From positions 372,001 to 436,000 of the forward strand of contig NZ_JAFBIT010000001.1 in assembly GCF_021531715.1 (NCBI RefSeq): a stretch of 64,000 nucleotides of DNA, given 5' to 3'. Below the pieces are notes generated by a model, which had not been told where the DNA came from, made no database searches, and saw only the letters and a program-made list of their open reading frames with translations. This DNA is from Anaeromassilibacillus senegalensis. Its GTDB lineage: Bacteria; Bacillota; Clostridia; Oscillospirales; Acutalibacteraceae. Positions 49,954 to 58,605 of this stretch are shown here, piece by piece; within the stretch, counting starts at the first letter, position 1; the number at the start of each line of letters is the position of its first letter. Both the position numbers and the translations under genes were made by a program.

Positions 49954-51804
49954 ATGGCAAAGACAATTGGTATTGACTTAGGTACAACAAACTCTTGCGT
50001 AGCGGTTATCGAAGGCGGCGAGCCGGTCGTTATCGCAAACGCAGAGGGCGCTAGAACAACGCCGTCCGTCGTCGCATTCTCCAAGACAGGCGAGCGCATG
50101 GTGGGTCAGGTCGCAAAGCGCCAGGCCATCACAAACCCGGACAGAACGATCTCTTCGATTAAGAGAGAGATGGGCACGGATCATAAGGTCACAATCGACG
50201 GCAAGCACTACACCCCGCAGGAGATCTCCGCGATGATTCTCCAGAAGCTGAAGGCGGACGCGGAAGCATATCTCGGCGAGACCGTCACCAGCGCGGTTAT
50301 CACCGTTCCGGCGTACTTCACCGACGCACAGCGTCAGGCAACGAAGGACGCGGGCAAGATTGCCGGTCTCGATGTCAAGCGTATCATCAACGAGCCGACG
50401 GCGGCTGCGCTTTCCTACGGCATCGATAAGGAAGACGACCAGAAGATCATGGTCTATGACCTCGGCGGCGGCACATTCGACGTTTCCATCATCGAAATGG
50501 GCGACGGCGTGCAGGAGGTTCTCGCAACAGCCGGTAACAACCGTCTGGGCGGCGACGACTTCGATAAGCGCGTGATGGATTGGATCATCGGCAGCTTCAA
50601 GGTTTCCGACGGTATCGATCTCTCTGGCGACAAGATGGCGATGCAGCGCATCAAGGAAGCGGCGGAAAAGGCGAAGATCGAGCTTTCCGGCATGACGAGC
50701 GCTTCCATCAACCTGCCGTTCATCACGGCGGACGCAACAGGCCCGAAGCATCTGGATCTCACCCTGTCCAGAGCAAAGTTCAACGAGTTGACCGCTGACC
50801 TCGTCGAGATGACGATGGGCCCGGTTCGTCAGGCGCTGAGCGATTCTGGCCTTTCCATCAATGAAATCAACAAGGTTCTGATGGTCGGCGGTTCCTCCAG
50901 AATCCCGGCTGTTCAGGAAGCTGTCAAGAAGCTGATCGGCAAAGAGCCGTTCAAGGGCATCAACCCGGATGAGTGCGTCGCCATCGGCGCGGCTCTGCAG
51001 GCCGGCGTCCTCGGCGGCGAGGTTCAGGGTCTCCTGCTGCTCGACGTCACGCCGCTTTCCCTCGGCGTTGAGACGATGGGCGGCGTCATGACGAAGATCA
51101 TCGACAGAAACACGACGATCCCGACGAAGAAGAGCCAGATCTTCTCCACGGCTGCGGACGGCCAGACACAGGTTGAGGTCAACGTCCTGCAGGGCGAGCG
51201 TGAGTTTGCGCGCGACAACAAGCAGCTCGGCATCTTCAAGCTCGACGGTATCGCGCCGGCTCCGCGCGGCATCCCCCAGATCGAAGTCACGTTCGACATC
51301 GACGCGAACGGCATCGTAAACGTCTCCGCGAAGGATCTCGGCACCGGCAAGGAGCAGAAGATCACCATCGCTTCCTCCTCCAACATGAGCAAAGAAGATA
51401 TCGATAAGGCGGTCAAGGCTGCGGAGCAGTTCGCAGAGGAAGACAAGAAGCGCCGCGAAGAGGTCGATACGAAGAACAACGCCGAGAATATGTGCTATGC
51501 GGCTGAAAAGCTCATCAGCGACAGCGGCGATAAGATCGACGAGGCGGATAAGAACGAGCTGAACAGCAAGGTCTCTGCGCTCAAGAGCACCATGCAGACC
51601 GGCACGGTCGATGCGATCAAGGCGGGCATGGATGAGCTCCAGAAGGCGATGTACACGGTTAGCGAGAAGCTGTATAAGGCTTCCGCACCGCAGCAGGGTC
51701 AGCAGCCGCCGTACGGCGCGCCGGGCGCAGGTCCGGACGTCGGCGGTCAGCAGGGCGGCCCGAACGGCGATGTCTACGACGCAGACTACAAGGACGTCGA
51801 CTAA
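49954..51804 (+). CDS. dnaK: Molecular chaperone DnaK (Hsp70)
   Basis: A 616-residue Hsp70. [18 protein letters not shown] is the N-terminal phosphate loop, [16 protein letters not shown] phosphate loop 2 and [17 protein letters not shown] the adenosine motif; [20 protein letters not shown] starts the substrate domain. The C-terminal tail is Gly/Gln-rich and ends DADYKDVD, similar to the EEVD-like acidic end of other bacterial DnaK. AAAGGATGG precedes the ATG. It is part of the CIRCE operon. Confidence 0.98.
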   Translation: MAKTIGIDLGTTNSCVAVIEGGEPVVIANAEGARTTPSVVAFSKTGERMVGQVAKRQAITNPDRTISSIKREMGTDHKVTIDGKHYTPQEISAMILQKLKADAEAYLGETVTSAVITVPAYFTDAQRQATKDAGKIAGLDVKRIINEPTAAALSYGIDKEDDQKIMVYDLGGGTFDVSIIEMGDGVQEVLATAGNNRLGGDDFDKRVMDWIIGSFKVSDGIDLSGDKMAMQRIKEAAEKAKIELSGMTSASINLPFITADATGPKHLDLTLSRAKFNELTADLVEMTMGPVRQALSDSGLSINEINKVLMVGGSSRIPAVQEAVKKLIGKEPFKGINPDECVAIGAALQAGVLGGEVQGLLLLDVTPLSLGVETMGGVMTKIIDRNTTIPTKKSQIFSTAADGQTQVEVNVLQGEREFARDNKQLGIFKLDGIAPAPRGIPQIEVTFDIDANGIVNVSAKDLGTGKEQKITIASSSNMSKEDIDKAVKAAEQFAEEDKKRREEVDTKNNAENMCYAAEKLISDSGDKIDEADKNELNSKVSALKSTMQTGTVDAIKAGMDELQKAMYTVSEKLYKASAPQQGQQPPYGAPGAGPDVGGQQGGPNGDVYDADYKDVD

Positions 51805-51824
51805 TTGAAAACACGGTCCGAAGC

Positions 51825-51864
51825 GCAAGGGGCGGTTGCAGCGGCAATAACCCCTTGCCTTTTG
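51825..51864 (+). terminator. Hairpin between dnaK and dnaJ, possible partial terminator
   Basis: GCAAGGGG (51825-51832) pairs with CCCCTTGC (51851-51858) and is followed by CTTTTGG. The weak T tract suggests attenuation or mRNA processing, which would yield less DnaJ than DnaK. Confidence 0.5.
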
Positions 51865-51888
51865 GAGTTTGCGAGGAGATGACAGCGG

Positions 51889-53043
51889 ATGGCGGACAAC
51901 AAAAGAGATTACTATGAGGTGCTCGGCGTACAGAAGAGCGCAGCGGACGACGAAATCAAAAAAGCGTACCGCAAGCTTGCCAAGCAGTACCACCCGGATC
52001 TGAACCCCGGCGACAAAACGGCGGAGGCAAAGTTCAAGGAGGTCAACGAGGCTTACGAGGTGCTCTCCGATAAAGATAAGCGTGCGCGGTACGATCAGTT
52101 CGGCTTTGCAGGCGTCGATCCGAATTTTGGCGGCGGCGCAGGCGGCAATCCGTATGCCGGCGGCGCGGGCGGCTTTGACTTTACCGATATTTTCGACAGC
52201 TTTTTCGGCGGCGGCTTCGGCGGCTCTGCGCGGCGGGCGAACCCGAATGCGCCCCGGCGCGGCACAGACGTGGAGGCGAACGTCGTGGTCTCCTTTGAGG
52301 AGGCGGCGAAGGGCTGCAAGAAAAATGTGACATACCACCAGATCGAGACGTGTCCGGACTGCAGCGGCAGCGGCGCGCAAAAGGGTACCAGCCCGAAGAG
52401 CTGCCCGAACTGCGGCGGTTCGGGTCAGGTGCGCATCAACCAGCGCACGCCGTTCGGCGTGGTGCAGTCGGTCGGCACGTGCGACCGCTGCGGCGGACGC
52501 GGCAAAATCATCGATACCCCCTGCAAGACGTGCGATGGTAAGGGCAAGCTTCGCCGCCAGAAGACGATTGAAATCACGATTCCGGCGGGTATTGACGACG
52601 ATCAGATTCTGAATGTCGGCGGCAAGGGCAACGCGGGTTCGAACGGTGGCCCGAACGGCGATCTGCATGTTTATGTTTCCGTGCGTCCGCATGCGATCTT
52701 CAAGCGGCGCGGCAACGACGTCTGGTGTGAGATGCCAATCACCTTCACGCAGGCGGCGCTCGGCGCGGATGTGACAGTCCCGACGCTCGACGGTAAGGTC
52801 AGCTACCATGTGCACGAGGGCACGCAGCCCGGCGACGTATTCAAGCTCAAGGGCAAGGGCATCCAGAGCCTGAATGGGCGTGGTCGCGGCGACCAGTACG
52901 TGCAGGTGACGGTCGAGGTGCCGAAGAACCTGAGCAAGAAGCAGCGTGAGATCCTGGCTGAGTTCGAGCAGAACGCGGATGAAAAGAATTATCAGAAGCG
53001 CAAGAGTTTCTTCAGCAAGCTGAAGGATCTTTTCGAGGACTAA
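51889..53043 (+). CDS. dnaJ: Chaperone protein DnaJ (Hsp40)
   Basis: A 384-residue type I J protein. The J domain (5-70) has the HPD triad in [11 protein letters not shown], followed by a Gly/Phe-rich region ([12 protein letters not shown]). The zinc region holds four CxxCxGxG repeats ([32 protein letters not shown]), then the C-terminal substrate domain and dimerisation end. GAGGAGATG precedes the ATG. Last gene of the CIRCE operon. Confidence 0.98.
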   Translation: MADNKRDYYEVLGVQKSAADDEIKKAYRKLAKQYHPDLNPGDKTAEAKFKEVNEAYEVLSDKDKRARYDQFGFAGVDPNFGGGAGGNPYAGGAGGFDFTDIFDSFFGGGFGGSARRANPNAPRRGTDVEANVVVSFEEAAKGCKKNVTYHQIETCPDCSGSGAQKGTSPKSCPNCGGSGQVRINQRTPFGVVQSVGTCDRCGGRGKIIDTPCKTCDGKGKLRRQKTIEITIPAGIDDDQILNVGGKGNAGSNGGPNGDLHVYVSVRPHAIFKRRGNDVWCEMPITFTQAALGADVTVPTLDGKVSYHVHEGTQPGDVFKLKGKGIQSLNGRGRGDQYVQVTVEVPKNLSKKQREILAEFEQNADEKNYQKRKSFFSKLKDLFED

Positions 53044-53050
53044 ATTCAAG

Positions 53051-53088
53051 AAAAAACGTGTACGGTTATATTGCCGTGCGCGTTTTTT
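53051..53088 (+). terminator. Terminator of the heat-shock operon
   Basis: AAAAAACG-x-ACGG and CCGT-x-CGTTTTTT form an extended stem ending in T6. Confidence 0.88.
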
Positions 53089-53139
53089 AATTTTCAGGAC
53101 AAGTTTTCTAGTCTGGGATGCTTAAAATTACAATTTCTA

Positions 53140-53168
53140 TTGCATTTTGCTGAAAACTGGTCTATAAT
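53140..53168 (+). promoter_or_regulatory. Sigma-A promoter of the DUF3048 lipoprotein gene
   Basis: TTGCAT (53140-53145), 17 bp, TATAAT (53163-53168), 34 bp before the TTG start. Confidence 0.82.
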
Positions 53169-53202
53169 AACTTTGTAATTCATTGTATTGGAGGAATCTC
53201 CC

Positions 53203-54327
53203 TTGAAAAAGAGAATTTTCGCGCTGTGCTGTGCTTTGATGCTCAGCCTGTCCGTGTTTACCGCTTGCCAGCCCGCACCGGCAAGCGAAGCGTCGTCCAC
53301 GCCGGAGGCTACGGCCACAGCAGAGCCGACTGCAACGCCAGAGGCGACGCCCACAGCGGAGCCAACTCAGGCGCCGAGCGCAGATCCTGAGAATATGAAT
53401 CTTCTGACCGGCCTGCCGACCCTCTCGAAGGAAGCGATTGGCAAGCGTCCCGTCGCCGTGATGGTCAACAATGTTGACGCTGCGCTCCCGCAGTATGGCA
53501 TCTCCGCCGCCGATGTAATTTTTGAGCTTCCGGTTGAGTACGGCCTTACCCGCTTGATGGCGCTCTACGGCGATTATTCCCAGATTCCCGACGTCTGCTC
53601 CATCCGCAGCTGCCGCTATTATTACCCGATCCTAGCCTCCGGTTTTGATGCAATTTATGTGCATTGGGGAATTGATCAGACCATTGCGACGGAAACAATT
53701 AACAGAATGGATATCGATCATTTTGATGGCGACTGGTACGGCGATGGGACGTATTTCGGACGCGATCAGAATCGCCTGAACAGTGGCTATGCTTGGGAGC
53801 ATACCGGCGTGTTCCACGGTAATAACCTCCCGAAACTGCTGGAAAGCACTGACACACGTACGGATCTGAAGGAAGATAAGCAGGATGCCGCCTTCTGCTT
53901 TGTTGGAATGGATTGCAATGCTGCACCGGCAGGGGAAACTGCAAATTCGGTTCGCGTAGATATCGGTGCGAATTATAGCACCTTCCGCTATGATACAGAA
54001 ACGCATACCTATTTGAAGAACTATAAAGACAGTGCACATATGGATGCAAAGACGAACGAGCAGCTTGCATTTGAAAATGTAATTGTTCTGGAAGCAGATA
54101 TTACTGTCCGTGACGACCAAAGCCGTAAAAATATCAACTGGCAGGGCGGCGAAGACAGCTCCGGCTACTATATCTCTGAAGGTAAAATGCAGAAGATTAC
54201 ATGGTCGAAAGCAGACGAATACAGCCCGCTGAAATTCTTTGATGAAAGCGGAGCAGAGCTTCAGATCAATCGCGGTAAGTCTTATATTGCCTTCACATAT
54301 GCTGGCAGCTGCACAATTTCGGAATAA
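53203..54327 (+). CDS. DUF3048 domain lipoprotein (YerB-like)
   Basis: A 374-residue exported lipoprotein. MKKRIFALCCALMLSL ends in VFTAC (Cys near 22), a lipobox. A Thr/Pro/Glu/Ala spacer covers ~24-62. The rest is the DUF3048 domain: NLLTGLPTLSKEAIGKRPVA, VMVNNVDAALPQYGISAADV, YGLTRLMALYGDY and SIRSCRYYYPILASGFDAIY are its signature blocks. In Bacillus YerB belongs to this family, function unproven but linked to the cell envelope. The start is TTG at 53203 with GGAGG at good distance. Monocistronic. Confidence 0.88.
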   Translation: MKKRIFALCCALMLSLSVFTACQPAPASEASSTPEATATAEPTATPEATPTAEPTQAPSADPENMNLLTGLPTLSKEAIGKRPVAVMVNNVDAALPQYGISAADVIFELPVEYGLTRLMALYGDYSQIPDVCSIRSCRYYYPILASGFDAIYVHWGIDQTIATETINRMDIDHFDGDWYGDGTYFGRDQNRLNSGYAWEHTGVFHGNNLPKLLESTDTRTDLKEDKQDAAFCFVGMDCNAAPAGETANSVRVDIGANYSTFRYDTETHTYLKNYKDSAHMDAKTNEQLAFENVIVLEADITVRDDQSRKNINWQGGEDSSGYYISEGKMQKITWSKADEYSPLKFFDESGAELQINRGKSYIAFTYAGSCTISE

Positions 54328-54342
54328 TTATTCAACAATAAA

Positions 54343-54385
54343 ACCGGCCGAAACCCGTTTTATGGGCTTCGGCCGGTGCTTTTTG
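54343..54385 (+). terminator. Bidirectional terminator between the DUF3048 gene and iscU
   Basis: ACCGGCCGAA and TTCGGCCGGT form a 10-bp stem, extended by CCC/GGG. TTTTT follows on the plus strand and TTTTATT on the minus strand. Confidence 0.9.
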
Positions 54386-54405
54386 CTTATTTGGTTTTCA
54401 GTGGA

Positions 54406-54837
54406 TTACACGTGGCAATGGCCTTCTTCACATTCCGGAATTTCGCCGACAATGGGGGTGGGGTCGATGCCGCGGCGGCGGTAGTAATCGGAGACAGCCG
54501 CCTTGATAGCCTGCTCGGCAAGCACGGAGCAGTGGACCTTGACCGGGGGCAGCCCGTCCAGCGCTTCCATAACGGCTTTGTTCGTCAGCTTGAGCGCGTC
54601 TTCAATTCTCTTGCCCTTTACAAGGTCGGTCGCCATGCTGCTCGTCGCGATCGCGGCGCCGCAGCCGAATGTCATGAACTTGACGTCCGTGATGACGTCG
54701 TCCTCCACCTTGATGTACATGCGCATGATGTCGCCGCACTTCGGGTTGCCGACTTCGCCAACGCCGTCTGCGTCCTTCATTTCGCCGACGTTGTGCGGGT
54801 TGGCGAAGTGCTCCATAACCTTTTCACTGTATGCCAT
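54406..54837 (-). CDS. iscU: Iron-sulfur cluster scaffold protein IscU/NifU-like
   Basis: A 143-residue U-type scaffold on which [2Fe-2S] and [4Fe-4S] clusters are built. MAYSEKVMEHFANPHNVGEM is the usual start. The three ligand cysteines lie in VGNPKCGDIM, MTFGCGAAIATSSM and VKVHCSVLAEQAI. A short Cys/His tail (CEEGHCHV) is present. Lacking the C-terminal NifU domain, it is the short clostridial form. It is downstream of the cysteine desulfurase and should receive its sulfur. GAAAGGAAA precedes the ATG. Confidence 0.95.
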   Translation of the reverse strand: MAYSEKVMEHFANPHNVGEMKDADGVGEVGNPKCGDIMRMYIKVEDDVITDVKFMTFGCGAAIATSSMATDLVKGKRIEDALKLTNKAVMEALDGLPPVKVHCSVLAEQAIKAAVSDYYRRRGIDPTPIVGEIPECEEGHCHV

Positions 54838-54873
54838 ATCGATTCATTTCCTTTCGTTGTTTTGACTGTTCTG

Positions 54874-56067
54874 TTATGCGCGGCCGTGGATGATGGCGTC
54901 CCAGAGCGGGCTCATCGAGCGGAGACGCTCAACGATCTGCGGGAGAACTTCAATGATGTAATCCACGTCGCTTTCGTCGTTGACGTCGCTGAAGCTCAGG
55001 CGCAGCGAGCCATGCGCGACCTCGTGCTTGAGGCCGATGGCGAGCAGCACGTGGCTGGGATCGAGCGAGCCGCTGGTGCATGCGCTGCCGGAGGAAGCGC
55101 AGACGCCTTTGAGGTCGAGCATCAGGAGAAGGGATTCGCCCTCGACGCCCTCAAAGCAGAAGCTGATGTTGCCCGGCAGACGCTTGACGCGGTCGCCGTT
55201 CAGACGGCTGCGGTCGATTTTCAGGATCTCTGTAATCAGCTTGTCCTGCATGCGGCGGAGCTTTGCATTTTTTTCTTCCATCGTCGCAGTCGCGATCTCC
55301 ATCGCGACGCCGAGACCAACGATACCGGCGACGTTTTCCGTGCCGGCGCGGCGATTTCTTTCCTGCGCGCCGCCGTCGATCAGGTTCGGCAGCACAATGC
55401 CCTTGCGGATGTAGAGCGCGCCGACGCCCTTGGGCGCATGCAGCTTGTGACCGCTCAGGGAAAGCATATCGATGTTCTGCGCCTTGACGTCAATCGGCAC
55501 ATTGCCGACCGCCTGCACCGCGTCGGTGTGGAAGAGGATGCCGTGACGCTTGCAGATCTCACCGATTTCCGGAATCGGCTGGATCGTGCCGATCTCGTTG
55601 TTTGCGTACATGATGGTCACAAGACCGGTTTTATCGGTGATCGCCGCCTCGAGCTCCTCGGGGACAACAATGCCATTCTCGTGCACATCAAGATAGGTGA
55701 CGGTGAAGCCTTCCTTCTCGAGTGCCGCACAGGTGTGCAGAACCGCATGATGCTCAAATTTGCTCGTAATGATGTGGGTTTTACCCTGCTTGGCCATCTT
55801 GTGCGCAGCGCCCTTGATTGCCCAGTTATCGCCTTCACTGCCGCCGCTCGTAAAATAGATTTCGTTCGGCTCCGCGTTCAGACATTTTGCAACCTTGGCT
55901 CTGGCTTCCTCAAGCGGCTTCTTGGCGGCTGTGCCGACCGAGTAAAGGCTCGAGGGGTTGCCGTAGAGCTCCTTGTAAAACGGCAGCATCGCGTCCAAAA
56001 CGGCGGGGGAGACGGCAGTTGTAGCGGCGTTATCCGCGTAAATGATCTTTTTGCCGTTCATTTCCAT
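54874..56067 (-). CDS. iscS: Cysteine desulfurase IscS/NifS
   Basis: A 397-residue PLP enzyme producing sulfane sulfur from cysteine for iscU and tRNA thiolation. [20 protein letters not shown] is the start of the fold, [16 protein letters not shown] binds the cofactor, [19 protein letters not shown] holds the Schiff-base Lys, and [20 protein letters not shown] the catalytic Cys loop of the group I type. It lies 36 bp upstream of iscU. The promoter holds a palindrome, but no iscR is in the window. Confidence 0.96.
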   Translation of the reverse strand: MEMNGKKIIYADNAATTAVSPAVLDAMLPFYKELYGNPSSLYSVGTAAKKPLEEARAKVAKCLNAEPNEIYFTSGGSEGDNWAIKGAAHKMAKQGKTHIITSKFEHHAVLHTCAALEKEGFTVTYLDVHENGIVVPEELEAAITDKTGLVTIMYANNEIGTIQPIPEIGEICKRHGILFHTDAVQAVGNVPIDVKAQNIDMLSLSGHKLHAPKGVGALYIRKGIVLPNLIDGGAQERNRRAGTENVAGIVGLGVAMEIATATMEEKNAKLRRMQDKLITEILKIDRSRLNGDRVKRLPGNISFCFEGVEGESLLLMLDLKGVCASSGSACTSGSLDPSHVLLAIGLKHEVAHGSLRLSFSDVNDESDVDYIIEVLPQIVERLRSMSPLWDAIIHGRA

Positions 56068-56137
56068 AGCTTTATCAGTACCTTTCGGATTGTGGTTTTT
56101 CGTGAGGGAACAGACCTAGTCTTTCCTCATCGAGATA

Positions 56138-56166
56138 AATATACACCAATTTGGTATACTTTTCAA
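56138..56166 (-). promoter_or_regulatory. iscS-iscU promoter with a palindrome in its spacer
   Basis: On the minus strand TTGAAA (56161-56166), 17 bp, TATATT (56138-56143). The spacer contains the 11-bp palindrome ACCAATTTGGT (56145-56155), within a longer partly symmetric TATAC/GTATA context. This is a likely operator, perhaps for an Rrf2-family (IscR/CymR-type) regulator by inference. Confidence 0.75.
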
Positions 56167-56309
56167 TAGGCAAATGCAAATATCCGCAAAAATTCAAAAA
56201 ATATTAAAACTTTCCGGAGAAATCGGGGCGCTTTGCCGAAAATGCGTGCACACGCATAGAAAAGCCGAAAAACGCCCATACTGGAAAGCGGCGGAAGATG
56301 CGTGTCTGC

Positions 56310-56338
56310 TTGACAGTTCAGAGAGAATGGCGTAAAAT
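56310..56338 (+). promoter_or_regulatory. Sigma-A promoter of the RNase J gene
   Basis: TTGACA (56310-56315), 17 bp, TAAAAT (56333-56338). It predicts a leader of about 210 bases before the TTG start. Confidence 0.85.
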
Positions 56339-56504
56339 AAGATTAACTTTTGTGTACGGCGCACACCATCTTGCATCGGATCGGCTCAATCGGCGTGCCG
56401 CATGGCGCGGCGGCTGCAGGATATGGCTTTTGGTTCCCCGGGAACCGCTAATGGAACGTGTTGAACGGAAAACAAAAAAGTTTATGAAACAGGAAGCTGT
56501 GCGG

Positions 56505-56522
56505 ACGCCGTCCGGACGGCGT
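56505..56522 (+). promoter_or_regulatory. Perfect 18-bp palindrome in the RNase J leader
   Basis: ACGCCGTCC followed directly by GGACGGCGT. As RNA it would form a hairpin about 30 bases before the start codon, followed by a T-rich but interrupted tract. It may serve autoregulation or attenuation; the role is inference. Confidence 0.55.
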
Positions 56523-56555
56523 TCCTCGTTATTTTCAGAAAGGAAGGTTATTTAT

Positions 56556-58577
56556 TTGGCAGAAAGAAAAGTCAACAGAATTGTAAAGCCCGCATTGCTC
56601 GGCGATGCGCCTGCAAAGCGGCAGGATCAGCCGCTCAGCCGCGCGGCAGACGACGCGGCGTTTGTCGGCAAGATTTCGGATCCGCTTCCCAAAGCGGCAC
56701 GGCAGAAGAAGGCTGCAAAGACTGCGGCAGAGCAAACTATGAAAGCGGCGGAGGAAGCGCCGCAGAAAAAGGAAGCGAAGGGCAAGCGCGCGCCGCGCGG
56801 CGGACAGAACGGAGAAGCGCGCAGAAAGACAGAAAAGAACGCCCAGAAGCAGGAAAACAATGCGCAGCAGAACGCGCAGGCTAGGGGCAAACAGCGCCGG
56901 AATGCAGGCAGACAGAAACCGTCTGTCAAAGCGTATTTCCTCGGCGGCCTCAATGAGATCGGCAAAAACTTCACGGTATTCGAGTGCCAGGACGATATGG
57001 TGATCGTCGACTGCGGCCTTGCATTCCCGGACGAGGAAATGCCCGGCATCGACGCGGTCATCCCTGACTTCACGTTTGTGGAAAAGAACGCGGACCGCAT
57101 CCGCGGCATCATCATCACACACGGCCATGAGGACCATATCGGTTCCCTGCCGTATCTTCTGAAGAAAATCAACGCGCCGGTCTACGGTACGGCGCTCACG
57201 ATCGCTTTGATTGCGAGCAAGCTCAAGGAGCACAACCTCGGCTACGTCAAGCTGAATGTTACCTCAGCCGGGTCGCACCTCCATCTCGGCTGCTTTGATG
57301 TGGAGCTGATCCACGTCAACCACTCGATCTCCGACGCGGTCGGCCTGGCGCTGCATACCCCGGCGGGCACAATCGTCCACACGGGCGACTTTAAAATCGA
57401 CTTCACCCCGACGCAGGGCGGTATGATCGACCTCGCGCGCTTTGCTCAGCTCGGACAGGAGGGCGTGCTGCTCCTTCTCGCCGATTCGACGAACGCGGAG
57501 CGCCTCGGCTATACACAGACCGAGCAGAAGGTCAACGCGACGTTCGACGCGCTTTTCGCGCGCGCCGAAACCAACCACAAGCGGCTGATTATCGCGACGT
57601 TCGCCTCGAACATCAGCCGTGTGCAGCAGATCATCAACTGCGCGGAAAAATACGGCCGCAAGGTCGCGCTTTCGGGCAGAAGCATGGTCAACGTCATGTC
57701 GATCGCGAGCGAGCTCGGATATCTTGATATTCCGGACGGCCTGCTCATCGATTTGAATATGATTTCCCGGTACACGAAGGATCAGGTCGTGCTGATCACG
57801 ACCGGCAGTCAGGGCGAGCCGATGTCCGCCCTGACCCGCATGGCGTTTTCTGATCACCGGCAGGTAGCTGTCGGCGAGGACGACATGATCATCATTTCCG
57901 CGCGTCCGATCCCGGGCAACGAAAAGATGGTCGGTACGGTCGTCGACGAGCTTCTGAAGCACGGCTGTGACGTGGTTTATGAATCGATGTACGAGGTGCA
58001 CGTTTCCGGCCACGCCTGCCAGGAGGAGCTCAAGATGATCCAGGCACTCACGAAGCCGAAGTATTTCATCCCGGTGCACGGCGAGCAGAAGCACCTGCGC
58101 AAGCATGCGGGCGTCGCGATGAGCATGGGCATGGCGCCGGAGAATATCTTCATCGGCGATGTCGGCAGCGCGGTGGAGATCAACGAAGCGTTCATGAAGC
58201 AGCTTCCCGATGTGCCCGCAGGCGCCGTCATGGTAGACGGTCTCGGCGTCGGCGACGTTGGCAGCATTGTTCTGCGTGACAGAAAGCATCTCGCGGAGGA
58301 CGGACTGATTATCGCGGTCTGTACAATCGAAGCGGGCTCCGGCCGCGTCGTATCCGGGCCGGATATCGTTTCGCGCGGCTTCGTGTATGTGCGCGAATCC
58401 GAGGCGCTGATGGAGGAGGCCAGACGGCTCGTCAGCCAGACCATCGAGCAGTGCGCGGATGAGAATGTCCGCGAGTGGAGCGCGATCAAGATCCGCGTGC
58501 GCGACGGTCTTTCCAGACTGCTGTATGCCCGCACAAAGCGCAGTCCGATGATCCTGCCGATCATTATGGAAGTCTGA
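56556..58577 (+). CDS. rnj: Ribonuclease J with long basic N-terminal extension
   Basis: A 673-residue metallo-beta-lactamase/beta-CASP ribonuclease (5'-3' exo- and endonuclease of RNA decay and rRNA maturation). The core starts near residue 124 with VKAYFLGGLNEIGKN. THGHEDHIGSLPYLL (near 187-200) is the HxHxDH zinc motif, HTGDFKIDFTP the next ligand, and TTGSQGEPMSALTRM and VSGHACQEELKMI are beta-CASP motifs. The first ~120 residues are Ala/Lys/Gln/Arg-rich and probably disordered, absent from the usual ~555-residue enzymes. The start is TTG at 56556 behind AAAGGAAGG. A ~210-base structured leader precedes it. Confidence 0.92.
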   Translation: MAERKVNRIVKPALLGDAPAKRQDQPLSRAADDAAFVGKISDPLPKAARQKKAAKTAAEQTMKAAEEAPQKKEAKGKRAPRGGQNGEARRKTEKNAQKQENNAQQNAQARGKQRRNAGRQKPSVKAYFLGGLNEIGKNFTVFECQDDMVIVDCGLAFPDEEMPGIDAVIPDFTFVEKNADRIRGIIITHGHEDHIGSLPYLLKKINAPVYGTALTIALIASKLKEHNLGYVKLNVTSAGSHLHLGCFDVELIHVNHSISDAVGLALHTPAGTIVHTGDFKIDFTPTQGGMIDLARFAQLGQEGVLLLLADSTNAERLGYTQTEQKVNATFDALFARAETNHKRLIIATFASNISRVQQIINCAEKYGRKVALSGRSMVNVMSIASELGYLDIPDGLLIDLNMISRYTKDQVVLITTGSQGEPMSALTRMAFSDHRQVAVGEDDMIIISARPIPGNEKMVGTVVDELLKHGCDVVYESMYEVHVSGHACQEELKMIQALTKPKYFIPVHGEQKHLRKHAGVAMSMGMAPENIFIGDVGSAVEINEAFMKQLPDVPAGAVMVDGLGVGDVGSIVLRDRKHLAEDGLIIAVCTIEAGSGRVVSGPDIVSRGFVYVRESEALMEEARRLVSQTIEQCADENVREWSAIKIRVRDGLSRLLYARTKRSPMILPIIMEV

Positions 58578-58605
58578 TTTTTCCCGAAAGTAAGGAGGGC
58601 GGCAA

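Noticed and set aside
49978-53049. Minus-strand open frame of 1023 codons across dnaK and dnaJ
   Set aside because: It spans two clear genes and an intergenic gap with no family resemblance. It is a composition shadow.
54376-56169. Plus-strand frame of 597 codons across iscU and iscS
   Set aside because: Antisense to two well-supported genes and crosses their terminator and promoter.
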